DNA from: Fuerstiella sp.
GTDB taxonomy: Bacteria; Planctomycetota; Planctomycetia; Planctomycetales; Planctomycetaceae
NCBI GenBank assembly: GCA_014238335.1
Contig: JABABI010000042.1
Location: forward strand, 29,081-67,896
Reading direction: 5' to 3'
DNA: 38,816 nucleotides
The position numbers and the translations under genes were made by a program. The first letter of the stretch is position 1. Every line of letters begins with the position of its first letter. The notes beneath the pieces were generated by a model. That model was not told the DNA's origin, ran no database searches, and worked only from the letters and a program-made list of their open reading frames with translations. This document shows positions 1-7,897 of this stretch, piece by piece.

Positions 1-1075
1 CATCCGACCGCAGCGTAAATCGACCATCTTCTGACGGGACGGCCGTCGCCGTTGTCGAGTTGTAATCGCTGCCTCCGTCAGGATCGAAATACGCGACAAC
101 CGCATAGATGGGAGGATCACCGCTGACTACGCCCGCAACCTGAATCGCCTTGTCATCCGACACGATCGAAACATCTTCTATCGACGCCGTGGCGGCCTGA
201 TCCAGTCCCCTCACAGAGCCCGAAAACTGCGGGTGCGATGCAAGACGAAGTGCGTGCGCGAGAGTCAGAAAGCTGCCTCGTCCATCCCCACGAATTTCAT
301 CGCCATATGTTCGGTTGCCGGATCCCATCAGGGCGGTCCCTCGGACTGCTTCGTCCGGTCGCGCCTTACAGTGAGGAAGCCCGAGGGCGTGACCCAGTTC
401 GTGGGCGATTCCGCCGATGAAGATCGAGTTGTGCTGACCGAGCGAAATACGACCGTACTGACCGTCACGGATCATCGGTTTCGTAAGGCTGAGATTATGT
501 GAGTCAAGTTCCGGCGAATCCAGTTGCCATGCAGTGCCGCGGCGATAAGAGCCACCTGCGTAATAGGGAGACTTATGGGTGAACCGCAGCTGTTGTTCGT
601 CCCAGGTCGCAAGGTTGCACAGAATCAAAATCGTCTCGCGATCCGGCTCGATACCCGCCATCTGAACCACCGGCAAACATTCTTTTCGAATTTCATTACC
701 GGACTGCACGGCATAGTGGCTGGTCGCATGACGCCCGCGGACGGTGTGCAGGACCAACTGTTGTTTGTCGTCATACTTCAGGTTGAATGTGCGATCCCCA
801 AGACCGAGTCGTTCCATTTCGCGGAGATAGAACTCCTGGATGTGCCCCATGATTCGGGTCAGCCGAGGCCTGTAGTCTTTCGGGAATTCTCTGTCGGAAG
901 GAGTCCAGCAGACCAGGTGGAGAAATCGGTCACCCCGTTCCGGAAGATCAGCATGCCACTTGTCGAGAATTTTTCGAGCGGCCGCTGCCTGCTCCCGGGC
1001 ATCCGCAGATTCCACCGGCTGACCACTCAGTAAAGTCACGGCGAAAAACAGCAGTAATTTCAAAACGCATCTCAC
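1..1075 (-). CDS. Secreted metzincin-type zinc metalloprotease (3' end outside window)
   Basis: The minus strand is open from a GTG at 1073-1075 to the left edge, giving 358 residues without a stop, so the C-terminus is missing. A GGAG stretch about 10 nt upstream supports this start. The N-terminus is a signal peptide: after VRCVLK comes a hydrophobic stretch (LLLFFAVTLLSG), with probable cleavage near the Ala-Asp-Ala at about residue 25. The zinc motif HELGHALGLPH lies at residues 225-235 (bases 371-403). It fits HExxHxxGxxH, with H225, H229 and H235 as ligands and E226 as the general base. A Met (GTALMGSGN) follows within 20 residues and could be the Met-turn. The later residues (VAGVVSGDPPIYAVVAYFDP) resemble a beta-sandwich domain. 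By family knowledge this is a secreted peptidase; the substrate is unknown. The call of metalloprotease is firm, the subfamily is not. Confidence 0.82.
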   Translation of the reverse strand, partial: MRCVLKLLLFFAVTLLSGQPVESADAREQAAAARKILDKWHADLPERGDRFLHLVCWTPSDREFPKDYRPRLTRIMGHIQEFYLREMERLGLGDRTFNLKYDDKQQLVLHTVRGRHATSHYAVQSGNEIRKECLPVVQMAGIEPDRETILILCNLATWDEQQLRFTHKSPYYAGGSYRRGTAWQLDSPELDSHNLSLTKPMIRDGQYGRISLGQHNSIFIGGIAHELGHALGLPHCKARPDEAVRGTALMGSGNRTYGDEIRGDGRGSFLTLAHALRLASHPQFSGSVRGLDQAATASIEDVSIVSDDKAIQVAGVVSGDPPIYAVVAYFDPDGGSDYNSTTATAVPSEDGRFTLRSD

Positions 1076-1469
1076 AAGGTAACTCCGAAAAATGCAGTTG
1101 CTGCAGAGGTTTTGTCGGGATCGATTGCCACGCCGTCGCGGGCCTTCAGTCGAACAATTGTTTTCTGCCGACACGATCATGCCAACGAACTCTACACGGG
1201 GCCACCTAAAGTTGTCAGCCAGCCCAGTCGCCAGGCTGGTTTCCGACACGATTCGTCCCTTTTTTCCTGAACGGTCGAATTCCGGATCAAACGTTGGCAT
1301 ACTTTTCGTGTCGAACGGGAGCAGGAGTTCCACTGCAGGCGTGAGTTCGAATGGTCTCAGATGCTGGCCTTGTTCAATTCTTTTTTGGCTGGGTGTGTCG
1401 GCGAAAAGCCCTTTGTTGGCATGATTCGTCGGAGGTCCGTTTCCTGGTATTTTTGTTTGGAGAGTTTAA
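1076..1469. other. Intergenic region between divergent metalloprotease and aldehyde dehydrogenase genes
   Basis: About 394 bases separate the two divergently transcribed genes, so both promoters should lie here. A 110-codon open frame at 1092-1424 (+) has irregular composition, no recognisable motif and no good ribosome binding site; I treat it as noise. The right end holds T-rich stretches and a GGAG just before the aldehyde dehydrogenase start. I see no hairpin, operator or RNA gene that I can defend. Confidence 0.5.
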
Positions 1470-2951
1470 ATGTCAGTAACTACTGAATCCGGTACCTTCG
1501 TTGCTCCCGCCATACGCCAGACGGGGATTCTGATTGGCGACGAATGGCGGCCCGCCGTCAGTGGAAAGACGTTCCAGACAATTAATCCGGCTACGGAAGA
1601 AGTGATTTGTGAAGTGGCCGAAGGAGACCAGGAGGACGTCGATCTGGCCGCACATGCCGCGCGAGCCGCGTTCGAATCCGGGCCCTGGTCAAAGATGGAT
1701 GCTCGTGATCGAGGTCGCCTGCTAATGAAGCTGGCGAACCTGATGGACGACAACCTGGACGAACTGGCCGCCCTGGAAACACTCGACAACGGCAAACCCA
1801 TTGGCGACGCCAGAGCCGCTGATCTGCCGCTGGCCATCGACTGCCTGCGGTACTACGCTGGCTGGGCAGACAAGATTCACGGCGACACGATTCCGATTCG
1901 CGGCGACTACTTCTGCTACACACGACGCGAACCCATCGGCGTCTGTGGACAGATCATCCCCTGGAACTTTCCGATTCTGATGGCTGCATGGAAGTGGGGT
2001 CCGGCTCTGGCAACCGGGAATACGGTTGTCATGAAACCGGCCGAGCAAACACCGCTGACGTGCCTGCGACTGGGAGAACTGGCGCTGGAGGCAGGCTTCC
2101 CTCCGGGCGTTATTAACATCGTGCCTGGATATGGTCCCACTGCCGGAGCGGCCATTGTAAAGCACCCGTTGATCGACAAAGTTGCTTTCACGGGATCCGG
2201 AGAAACCGCTCAGCGCATCATGGCGGACGCAGCCACGACGCTCAAACGACTCACGTTCGAACTTGGTGGCAAGTCGCCGAACATTGTCTTCGCGGATGCC
2301 GATCTGGATGCGGCTATAGAAGGAGCCGAATTCGGACTGTTCTTCAACCAGGGTCAGTGTTGCTGCGCCGGCAGTCGTCTGTTCGTCGAAGATGACATTC
2401 ATGAAGAATTTGTGGAACGTGTTGTTGCTCAGGCAAGTCAACGAGTGCTGGGGAATCCTTTCGACAGCGAAACGACGCAGGGACCGCAGGTCGATAAGGA
2501 TCAGTTCGACAAGATCATGCGTTTTATCGAAAGCGGCTCCAAAGAAGGCGCCACGTGTGCTACCGGCGGACAGCGAGTCGGCAATCGCGGGTTCTTCATC
2601 GAACCGACTGTCTTCACCAACGTCACTGATGAAATGGAAATTGCTCGGGAGGAGATCTTTGGGCCTGTCATGAGCGTGCTGAAATTCAGCGACATCAATG
2701 AAGCGATCAGCCGCGCCAACGATACAACCTTCGGACTTGCGGCCGCCGTCTGGACCAGCGATGTCCAGAAGGCTCACAAGATCGCCGCCAGCGTGCGAGC
2801 AGGTACGGTCTGGATCAACTGCTACGACGTGTTCGATGCAGCAGCTCCGTTTGGCGGCTTCAAGATGAGTGGCATGGGCCGTGAACTTGGCGAAGCTGGT
2901 CTGCAGAACTACACCGAACTGAAGACGGTCACGATGAGTCTCGGCGGATAG
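1470..2951 (+). CDS. NAD(P)-dependent aldehyde dehydrogenase (ALDH1/2-like)
   Basis: This 493-residue protein has the full length of a class 1/2 aldehyde dehydrogenase. It oxidises an aldehyde to the carboxylic acid with NAD(P)+ in the cytoplasm. The visible signature residues are PWNFP at 164-168 (N166, oxyanion hole), TGSGET at 241-246 (cofactor loop), FELGGKSPN at 263-271 (E264, general base) and GQCCCAGSR at 295-303, where the middle cysteine C298 corresponds to the nucleophile. EEIFGPV and PFGGFKMSGMGRE near the C-terminus are also typical. The ATG at 1470 has a GGAG ribosome binding site about 7 nt upstream. The protein resembles eukaryotic ALDH2/retinal dehydrogenase and bacterial broad-range enzymes. 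The physiological substrate cannot be read from the sequence or context, as no alcohol dehydrogenase or choline gene is adjacent. A strong hairpin follows the stop codon. Confidence 0.93.
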   Translation: MSVTTESGTFVAPAIRQTGILIGDEWRPAVSGKTFQTINPATEEVICEVAEGDQEDVDLAAHAARAAFESGPWSKMDARDRGRLLMKLANLMDDNLDELAALETLDNGKPIGDARAADLPLAIDCLRYYAGWADKIHGDTIPIRGDYFCYTRREPIGVCGQIIPWNFPILMAAWKWGPALATGNTVVMKPAEQTPLTCLRLGELALEAGFPPGVINIVPGYGPTAGAAIVKHPLIDKVAFTGSGETAQRIMADAATTLKRLTFELGGKSPNIVFADADLDAAIEGAEFGLFFNQGQCCCAGSRLFVEDDIHEEFVERVVAQASQRVLGNPFDSETTQGPQVDKDQFDKIMRFIESGSKEGATCATGGQRVGNRGFFIEPTVFTNVTDEMEIAREEIFGPVMSVLKFSDINEAISRANDTTFGLAAAVWTSDVQKAHKIAASVRAGTVWINCYDVFDAAAPFGGFKMSGMGRELGEAGLQNYTELKTVTMSLGG

Positions 2952-2960
2952 CCAGCGGGG

Positions 2961-2980
2961 CCCTGGTGGCGGCACCGGGG
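2961..2980 (+). terminator. Hairpin after the aldehyde dehydrogenase stop, possible terminator
   Basis: The arms CCCTGGTG (2961-2968) and CACCGGGG (2973-2980) form an 8-bp stem, including one G-T pair, around a GCGG tetraloop. It starts 10 bp after the stop codon and lies in the short gap before the convergent gene ending at 2994. No U-tract follows, so it is not a textbook intrinsic terminator. It may serve as a Rho-dependent end or an mRNA 3' stabiliser. Confidence 0.4.
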
Positions 2981-2993
2981 ACCGCGTCTGTGA

Positions 2994-4436
2994 TTATTTG
3001 CATGTCACAGGCGAAGCGTCGACCGAACGTGTCTGCAGTTCCTCAGTCCACGACTGGATGGCGGAGGTCATTCGCTGGCGATCAAGGTCATCCGGATCGC
3101 ATTCCAGAAGAGCTCGCTGCAAAGTGCGAATGGCTTCCTGCCGCCGCCCGTTGTCGTAGCGGGTGAGCGCCATCTGGATGCGGACAACCGGCAGTTGCGG
3201 TACCTTCGTCATCGCGTGCGCCCACAGGCTGTCGGGATGACGCCAGACCGGCAGGTGTCGCGAAGTCGCTGCGAGCGCTGCGCACACGGCTGTCAGCCCC
3301 ACTGCCCACTTCGTGCTGATGGCCAGATGTCGCAGAACCGTTTCATTGTGATCCTCAACCATCATCAGCAGTTTCTGGAGTCCGGCGGCCACCAGCGCAA
3401 AGATGATGATGCACGGCAGATACAGGTACCGATCATTCATTAGCGTCGTAATCTTGAAGAAATTCAGTACGGGCAGCAGCAGCACCAGCCAGGTGGTCGC
3501 TGCCCAGAGGATGATGGGAGCGTTCGTCCGTGATCGGTGAATGAGTGTGCCAATCACCAGCCAGCCGATTGTCGCCAGCGCGACCATTTTCCAAATGTCG
3601 ATCGTCGGGGGATCGTACAACACACACAGATCGGTCGGCCAGAACAGCATGCCGATGTAACGCCACATGATAGTCGTGTCGATCGCCATGATTTTCCAGA
3701 GGCTGTAATCCAGGTGTCCACGGACACCTCCCAGGATTGAATGCTGGGCGGCCATGGTCCTGAACAGCAGCAGCAGACACATTACGCCAGGAATAATCTG
3801 CCGCACGAATGCATCCGCAAATTTCTGTCGGCGGACCCAGACATCGTAGGCCAGCACAATGGCGGGAACGACGACTGCCAGTGCCTTGGACAACAACGCT
3901 GCGGCCAGCCACACGGCGTACCAGCCATCACTCCTGGCGTCTGGTGCCGGCTTCAGCCTGGCGATGAGCGCCGCCAGCATGAACGAAGCGGACAGCAGAC
4001 CCTTGCGCGACGAGATCCATGCCACCGTCTCGATCTGCACAGGATGAACCAGAAACAACGCCGCGGTGACCCAGGCAACGAACTGTTTGCCGGTCAGCTG
4101 CCGCACCAGAACAAACACCAGCAGTCCGTTGACGATGTGCAGCAGTACATTGGTTGCGTGGTAGCCGCCGGAATTCATACCCCACAAGGTATGGTCGATC
4201 AGCAACGACAGAATCGTCAGAGGGGCGTAATTCCGAGTGACCGTTTCCGTGGCAACTCCCCACAGATTCGACGGCGACCAGCTCGTAATTAGATCATTGT
4301 GCAGGACGTAAGCCGGGTCATCCCAGTTCACGAAGTCAAACCAGACAGACGGCCAGAACGCCGCCAGACCAGCGATCACAAGCGAGGCATAAACCCACCA
4401 TCCAGTTCGTTCAGTTTCATTCAACGTGGCGGTCAT
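2994..4436 (-). CDS. Polytopic GT-C-type membrane protein with C-terminal TPR-like segment
   Basis: The 480-residue protein is mostly hydrophobic, with roughly ten membrane segments. After the first helix it carries the loop FVNWDDPAYVLHN (residues 35-47); the paired acids D39-D40 occupy the position of the catalytic/metal-binding acid in GT-C lipid-linked sugar transferases and TMTC-like proteins. Planctomycete proteins of this type usually end in TPR repeats. Here residues about 428-462 (RIQMALTRYDNGRRQEAIRTLQRALLE and on) look like a single TPR-like hairpin, so this may be a short version. It probably transfers a sugar from a polyprenyl phosphate carrier to an extracytoplasmic acceptor, but this is inferred from architecture only. 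The ATG at 4436 has no obvious ribosome binding site. It is convergent with the aldehyde dehydrogenase gene and divergent from the aminotransferase gene. Confidence 0.75.
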   Translation of the reverse strand: MTATLNETERTGWWVYASLVIAGLAAFWPSVWFDFVNWDDPAYVLHNDLITSWSPSNLWGVATETVTRNYAPLTILSLLIDHTLWGMNSGGYHATNVLLHIVNGLLVFVLVRQLTGKQFVAWVTAALFLVHPVQIETVAWISSRKGLLSASFMLAALIARLKPAPDARSDGWYAVWLAAALLSKALAVVVPAIVLAYDVWVRRQKFADAFVRQIIPGVMCLLLLFRTMAAQHSILGGVRGHLDYSLWKIMAIDTTIMWRYIGMLFWPTDLCVLYDPPTIDIWKMVALATIGWLVIGTLIHRSRTNAPIILWAATTWLVLLLPVLNFFKITTLMNDRYLYLPCIIIFALVAAGLQKLLMMVEDHNETVLRHLAISTKWAVGLTAVCAALAATSRHLPVWRHPDSLWAHAMTKVPQLPVVRIQMALTRYDNGRRQEAIRTLQRALLECDPDDLDRQRMTSAIQSWTEELQTRSVDASPVTCK

Positions 4437-4790
4437 TTTTGCGGTGTGCTGTTTTCGAACTGGTGCCTTGAAGTGTATTGGCCCGCTTTCGCTGGGTACG
4501 GCAATAGGTATGCGATGAGTGGTGTGCCACCTGCCTGAACAACTCTGCGTAATCCTTCAAACATGCCCCAGCATGCCCACGCAGGACGTTGCAAAATGAC
4601 AACTCGCCGAAAACACCCCACCACCCGCAGCGGCCAAAATCGTTTCTACCGGCACATTCAGTACGATCAACGCTCCTGCCAGCTGGAGTGACCAGCGGCA
4701 TGTCTCTGTGACGACGGGACGGGGCACCCGGGTAAACAGCCCCTGATGATGATGCGACGACTAACCCGTGATACAGGACTTCTGGAATTG

Positions 4791-4833
4791 GCATCCCGTT
4801 TGTGCGAATTCGCACAGAGCCGTAACGGGATGC
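4791..4833. repeat. Nested perfect inverted repeat upstream of the aminotransferase gene
   Basis: The outer arms are GCATCCCGTT (4791-4800) and AACGGGATGC (4824-4833), exact reverse complements. Directly after the left arm lies a perfect 16-bp palindrome, TGTGCGAATTCGCACA (4801-4816), followed by a 7-base asymmetric spacer. The element can form a long hairpin or cruciform. It ends 90 bp before the aminotransferase start in a divergent promoter region, which suggests an operator for a dimeric regulator or a structured leader RNA. GTTTTG follows on the plus strand, which is too weak a U-tract to call a terminator. Confidence 0.7.
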
Positions 4834-4907
4834 GTTTTGCCCCACACCCTGACTTTGGTATGGTGGCTCAGGCGTGAACTGCTGTCAGGCTCGACCTGAA
4901 TACATCA

Positions 4908-4920
4908 AATTCCAGGAATT
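4908..4920 (+). promoter_or_regulatory. 13-bp inverted repeat covering the aminotransferase ribosome binding site
   Basis: AATTCC (4908-4913), A (4914) and GGAATT (4915-4920) form a perfect inverted repeat. The likely Shine-Dalgarno bases AGGA (4914-4917) are inside it, 6 nt before the TTG at 4924 and 12 nt before the ATG at 4930. The one-base centre makes an RNA hairpin strained, so a protein-binding DNA site is as likely as ribosome site sequestration. Confidence 0.4.
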
Positions 4921-4923
4921 CGT

Positions 4924-6114
4924 TTGGAAATGACTGCAACCTGTTCAAAGCCGGTTCACCCCCCGGTTCGCACTCTAATGGGACCTGGTCCGAGTGACGT
5001 CGCTCCCAGTGTCCTTGCGGCATTAGCAGCGCCGACAGTTGGCCACCTGGACCCGTATTTTCTGCAGATCATGGATGAAGTGCAGACCATGCTGCGGCAG
5101 GTCTTTCAAACCGAAAACCAGATGACGATGGCCATCAGCGGCACGGGAAGTGCCGGGATGGAAACTTGCGTCGTCAATCTGCTTGAACCTGGCGACAGTG
5201 CGGTCATCTGCCAGAACGGCGTCTTTGGCGGACGCATGGCCGACGTGGCAGAACGTGTCGGTGCAAACGTCACGAAGCTGGAACGACCCTTCGGCGAAGT
5301 CTTTTCGACGGAAGAGATTGCCGCCGCAGTTAGTCAGCACAAACCCAAAGTCGTGGGCATCGTTCATGCGGAAACATCAACAGGCGCGTTACAGCCGCTG
5401 GAAGAAATCAGCAGGGTTGTACATGACGCAGGAGCTCTGCTACTGGTCGATTGTGTAACGTCACTGGGTGGCCTGCCCGTGGAAATCGACAGCCTGAGTA
5501 TCGACGCCGCTTACAGCGGGACACAAAAATGTCTCAGTTGTCCGCCAGGATTGTCTCCAGTCACCTTCAGCCCGAAGGCTCTGGAAGCGATGGATGCTCG
5601 AAAACAGAAGGCATCCAGCTGGTATCTCGACATCAGTATGCTTCGTAATTACTGGGGGGCTGACCGAGCCTACCATCACACCGCTCCCATTAACATGAAT
5701 TACGCTCTTCACCAGGCCCTGCGTCTGGTGCTCGCAGAAGGACTTGAAGCCCGGTTCGCTCGGCACCGGCTGCACCACGAAGCTCTGAAGTCAGGGCTGG
5801 AAGCGATGGGAATCGGGTACTCGGTGGCAAATCCGGACCACAGCCTGCCGATGCTGAATTCTGTACTGATTCCCGCCGGGGTCGACGACGCTGCAGTCCG
5901 CAAACAGTTACTGAACGACTTCGGAATCGAAATCGGCGGTGGCCTCGGCCCCATGAAGGGCCGGACATGGCGGATCGGGCTAATGGGAGAAGCCGCAAAG
6001 AAATCAAACGTCATCCTGTTCCTTGGCGCGCTGGAACAATGCCTGAGCGCACAGGGACAGAATTCTGAACCGGGTGCGGGAGTCGCCGCAGCGAATAAAC
6101 GATACCTGGAATAG
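4924..6114 (+). CDS. Alanine/serine-glyoxylate aminotransferase family protein (class V, PLP)
   Basis: A 396-residue fold-type I, class V aminotransferase. It starts with the family motif GPGPSDV (residues 20-26) and GHLDPYF (40-46). SGTGSAGME (72-80) forms the PLP phosphate-binding loop. D176 in LLVDCVTSLGG pairs with the pyridine nitrogen, and K202 in SGTQKCLSCP is the Schiff-base lysine. GGGLGPMKGRTWRIGLMG near residue 340-357 holds the arginine that binds the substrate carboxylate. The family transfers an amino group from alanine or serine to glyoxylate, giving glycine; the donor cannot be decided here. The start is either TTG 4924 or ATG 4930. I favour TTG because its spacing from AGGA is better, and the two differ by only two residues. 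The protein is cytosolic. No other glyoxylate-pathway gene is adjacent. Confidence 0.88.
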   Translation: MEMTATCSKPVHPPVRTLMGPGPSDVAPSVLAALAAPTVGHLDPYFLQIMDEVQTMLRQVFQTENQMTMAISGTGSAGMETCVVNLLEPGDSAVICQNGVFGGRMADVAERVGANVTKLERPFGEVFSTEEIAAAVSQHKPKVVGIVHAETSTGALQPLEEISRVVHDAGALLLVDCVTSLGGLPVEIDSLSIDAAYSGTQKCLSCPPGLSPVTFSPKALEAMDARKQKASSWYLDISMLRNYWGADRAYHHTAPINMNYALHQALRLVLAEGLEARFARHRLHHEALKSGLEAMGIGYSVANPDHSLPMLNSVLIPAGVDDAAVRKQLLNDFGIEIGGGLGPMKGRTWRIGLMGEAAKKSNVILFLGALEQCLSAQGQNSEPGAGVAAANKRYLE

Positions 6115-6445
6115 CTGACCTCAGGTCACATCTCACCCCGAAGGGAGTCGTGGCCGGGTGAGGGCTGTGGTTCGACGACCATCAGATCCTGTTGACGTTC
6201 GTTGGCCGGCGAATCGAGAGAGCTAACGGAGCTATGACTTCGATCAGATGTCGGGCCGGTTGCTGACGGCCGCATCAAATTGCTCGGCCGGCAGGATCCG
6301 GCCCAACAAAGAAATCATGGACATCGTGACGATCAAACAACCCCGGTCGTTTGATAGTTGACAACACGAAAAACCAATCCTCTTCCCTCCAGGGAAACAG
6401 AGGACGAAGCTTTAAATCTAACCAATAACGTAAAGGAAAAACTCC
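6115..6445. other. 331-bp region between aminotransferase and enolase genes
   Basis: Just after the aminotransferase stop lies the inverted repeat TGACCT-C-AGGTCA (6116-6128), then a 7-bp hairpin CTCACCC/GGGTGAG (6132-6138 and 6156-6162) without a U-tract. Further on, GGCCGG/CCGGCC (6286-6291 and 6298-6303) can form a 6-bp stem in what may be the enolase leader. A TTGACA occurs at 6358-6363 but has no convincing -10 partner. No gene is seen; the enolase promoter must be here. Confidence 0.45.
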
Positions 6446-7714
6446 ATGAGTATGGCAATCACGGCCGTGCACGCACGCGAAATTCTTGACAGCCGCGGCA
6501 ACCCAACGGTTGAAGTTGACATTCAGGTCGAAGACGGCACCATCGGGCGAGCGGCTGTGCCCAGCGGTGCCAGCACTGGCGCTCACGAAGCGTGTGAACT
6601 TCGAGACACGGACAACAAGAGTCGTTACCTTGGCAAGGGTGTTCTGCAGGCCGTCCAGAACATCAATGAAGAAATCTGCGACGCGATTATCGATCAGGAC
6701 GTAACCGACCAGGCAACCATCGACCAGATCATGCTGGACCTGGACGGCACAGAAAACAAGTCTCGACTTGGTGCCAATGCGATTCTGGCCTGTTCACTCG
6801 CCACGGCTCATGCAGCAGCACGAGTCAGTTTTCTGCCGCTGTTTCGATACCTTGGCGGTGTTGGCGGCAACTGCCTGCCTGCTCCGATGATGAACATCAT
6901 CAACGGTGGCGAGCACGCCAACAACGGCATCGACATTCAGGAATTCATGGTGATGCCGCTCGGTTTCGACTCGTTCCGTGAGTCTTTGAGAGCCGGCACA
7001 GAAACGTTCCATGCACTGAAGAAGGTCCTGGCGGACAAAGGGCTGTCAACGGCCGTTGGCGATGAAGGTGGATTTGCTCCCGACCTGAAGACCAATCAGG
7101 AAGCCATCGAAGTCATTCTGACAGCCATCGAAAATGCGGGCTACACACCAGGTGAGCAAATCAAGATTGCTCTGGACTGTGCGGCCTCGGAGTTTCATGA
7201 CAACGGGAATTACACGCTGGAAGGCAAATCGATCGGTTCTGACGAAATGGTCGACTTGTTGGCATCGTGGGTCGACAAGTACCCAATCTGCAGCATCGAA
7301 GACGGTTTGGACGAAGACGACTGGGATGGCTGGAAGAAACTGACCGATACCATTGGTGACCGGTGCCAGCTTGTTGGTGACGACCTGTTCGTAACCAACG
7401 TAAAACGTCTCAGCAAAGGAATCGATAAGGGCATCGCGAACAGTATTCTCGTCAAAGTAAACCAGATCGGTACACTCACCGAAACCATTGCGGCCGTTCA
7501 GATGGCCTATCAGAATGGTTACACAGCTGTCATGAGTCATCGATCAGGCGAAACCGAAGACAACACGATTGCCGACCTTGCCGTGGCGCTGCGAACCGGT
7601 CAGATCAAGACAGGTTCAGCCAGCCGAACGGACCGTATCTGCAAGTATAATCAGCTGTTGAGAATTGAAGAGATCCTCGGTGACACGGCCGTCTTCGGCG
7701 GCACGATTTCGTAG
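6446..7714 (+). CDS. eno: Enolase (phosphopyruvate hydratase)
   Basis: This 422-residue protein converts 2-phosphoglycerate to phosphoenolpyruvate in glycolysis and the reverse in gluconeogenesis. All key residues are visible: AREILDSRGNPTVEV at the N-terminus (10-24), the flexible Ser loop SGAST (40-44), E207 in GDEGGFAP, the Mg ligands D244 (IALDCA), E285 (SIEDGL) and D312 (GDDLF), the catalytic base K337 (ILVKVNQ), and the SHRSGETED signature at 364-372. The length matches bacterial enolases. ATG 6446 is preceded by AAGGA about 9 nt upstream; the next Met (residue 3) is a less well spaced alternative. The gene stands alone with its own terminator at 7777-7810. Confidence 0.98.
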   Translation: MSMAITAVHAREILDSRGNPTVEVDIQVEDGTIGRAAVPSGASTGAHEACELRDTDNKSRYLGKGVLQAVQNINEEICDAIIDQDVTDQATIDQIMLDLDGTENKSRLGANAILACSLATAHAAARVSFLPLFRYLGGVGGNCLPAPMMNIINGGEHANNGIDIQEFMVMPLGFDSFRESLRAGTETFHALKKVLADKGLSTAVGDEGGFAPDLKTNQEAIEVILTAIENAGYTPGEQIKIALDCAASEFHDNGNYTLEGKSIGSDEMVDLLASWVDKYPICSIEDGLDEDDWDGWKKLTDTIGDRCQLVGDDLFVTNVKRLSKGIDKGIANSILVKVNQIGTLTETIAAVQMAYQNGYTAVMSHRSGETEDNTIADLAVALRTGQIKTGSASRTDRICKYNQLLRIEEILGDTAVFGGTIS

Positions 7715-7776
7715 TGCTTTGTCCAACACCGGTGCGGCAAAGTCCTTACGCTGTCATCGAAATTGAGATAATCCGG

Positions 7777-7810
7777 AAAGCCCGGCCTTGAACAGAAGCC
7801 GGGCTTTTTT
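7777..7810 (+). terminator. Intrinsic terminator of the enolase gene
   Basis: Arms AAAGCCCGGC (7777-7786) and GCCGGGCTTT (7798-7807) form a perfect 10-bp stem with an 11-base loop, and six T residues end at 7810. It begins about 60 bp after the enolase stop codon. This is a textbook Rho-independent terminator. Confidence 0.92.
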
Positions 7811-7897
7811 CCTGCACGGACCGCACGCCCACGGCATCAATGGAGAAGCTAAACCTGAATCGCTGTGACACGCCACTCACGGCACGCGAATGTGACC

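Larger units (their letters stand above)
4437..4923. other. 487-bp divergent intergenic region with two inverted repeats
   Basis: The region separates the GT-C membrane protein (minus) from the aminotransferase (plus). It contains a 43-bp nested inverted repeat (4791-4833) and a 13-bp inverted repeat over the aminotransferase ribosome binding site (4908-4920), both listed separately. A 142-codon minus-strand open frame at 4417-4845 overlaps the neighbouring gene start and has no coding character. No RNA gene is recognised. Confidence 0.55.

Noticed and set aside
1092..1424. 110-codon plus frame upstream of aldehyde dehydrogenase
   Set aside because: No ribosome binding site, no recognisable motif and a promoter region is expected here.
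1722..2975. 417-codon minus-strand open frame antisense to the aldehyde dehydrogenase gene
   Set aside because: It lies fully within a clearly real gene, has no domain signature, and is explained by codon bias of the sense gene.
4417..4845. 142-codon minus-strand frame in the divergent region before the aminotransferase
   Set aside because: It overlaps the start of the GT-C gene, covers the palindromic element, and has random composition.
6286..6303. GGCCGG/CCGGCC hairpin in the enolase leader as a terminator or riboswitch
   Set aside because: Only a 6-bp stem, no U-tract and no known riboswitch pattern; GC-rich sequence makes such stems frequent.
6358..6363. TTGACA as -35 of the enolase promoter
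   Set aside because: No acceptable -10 hexamer at 16-18 bp spacing.
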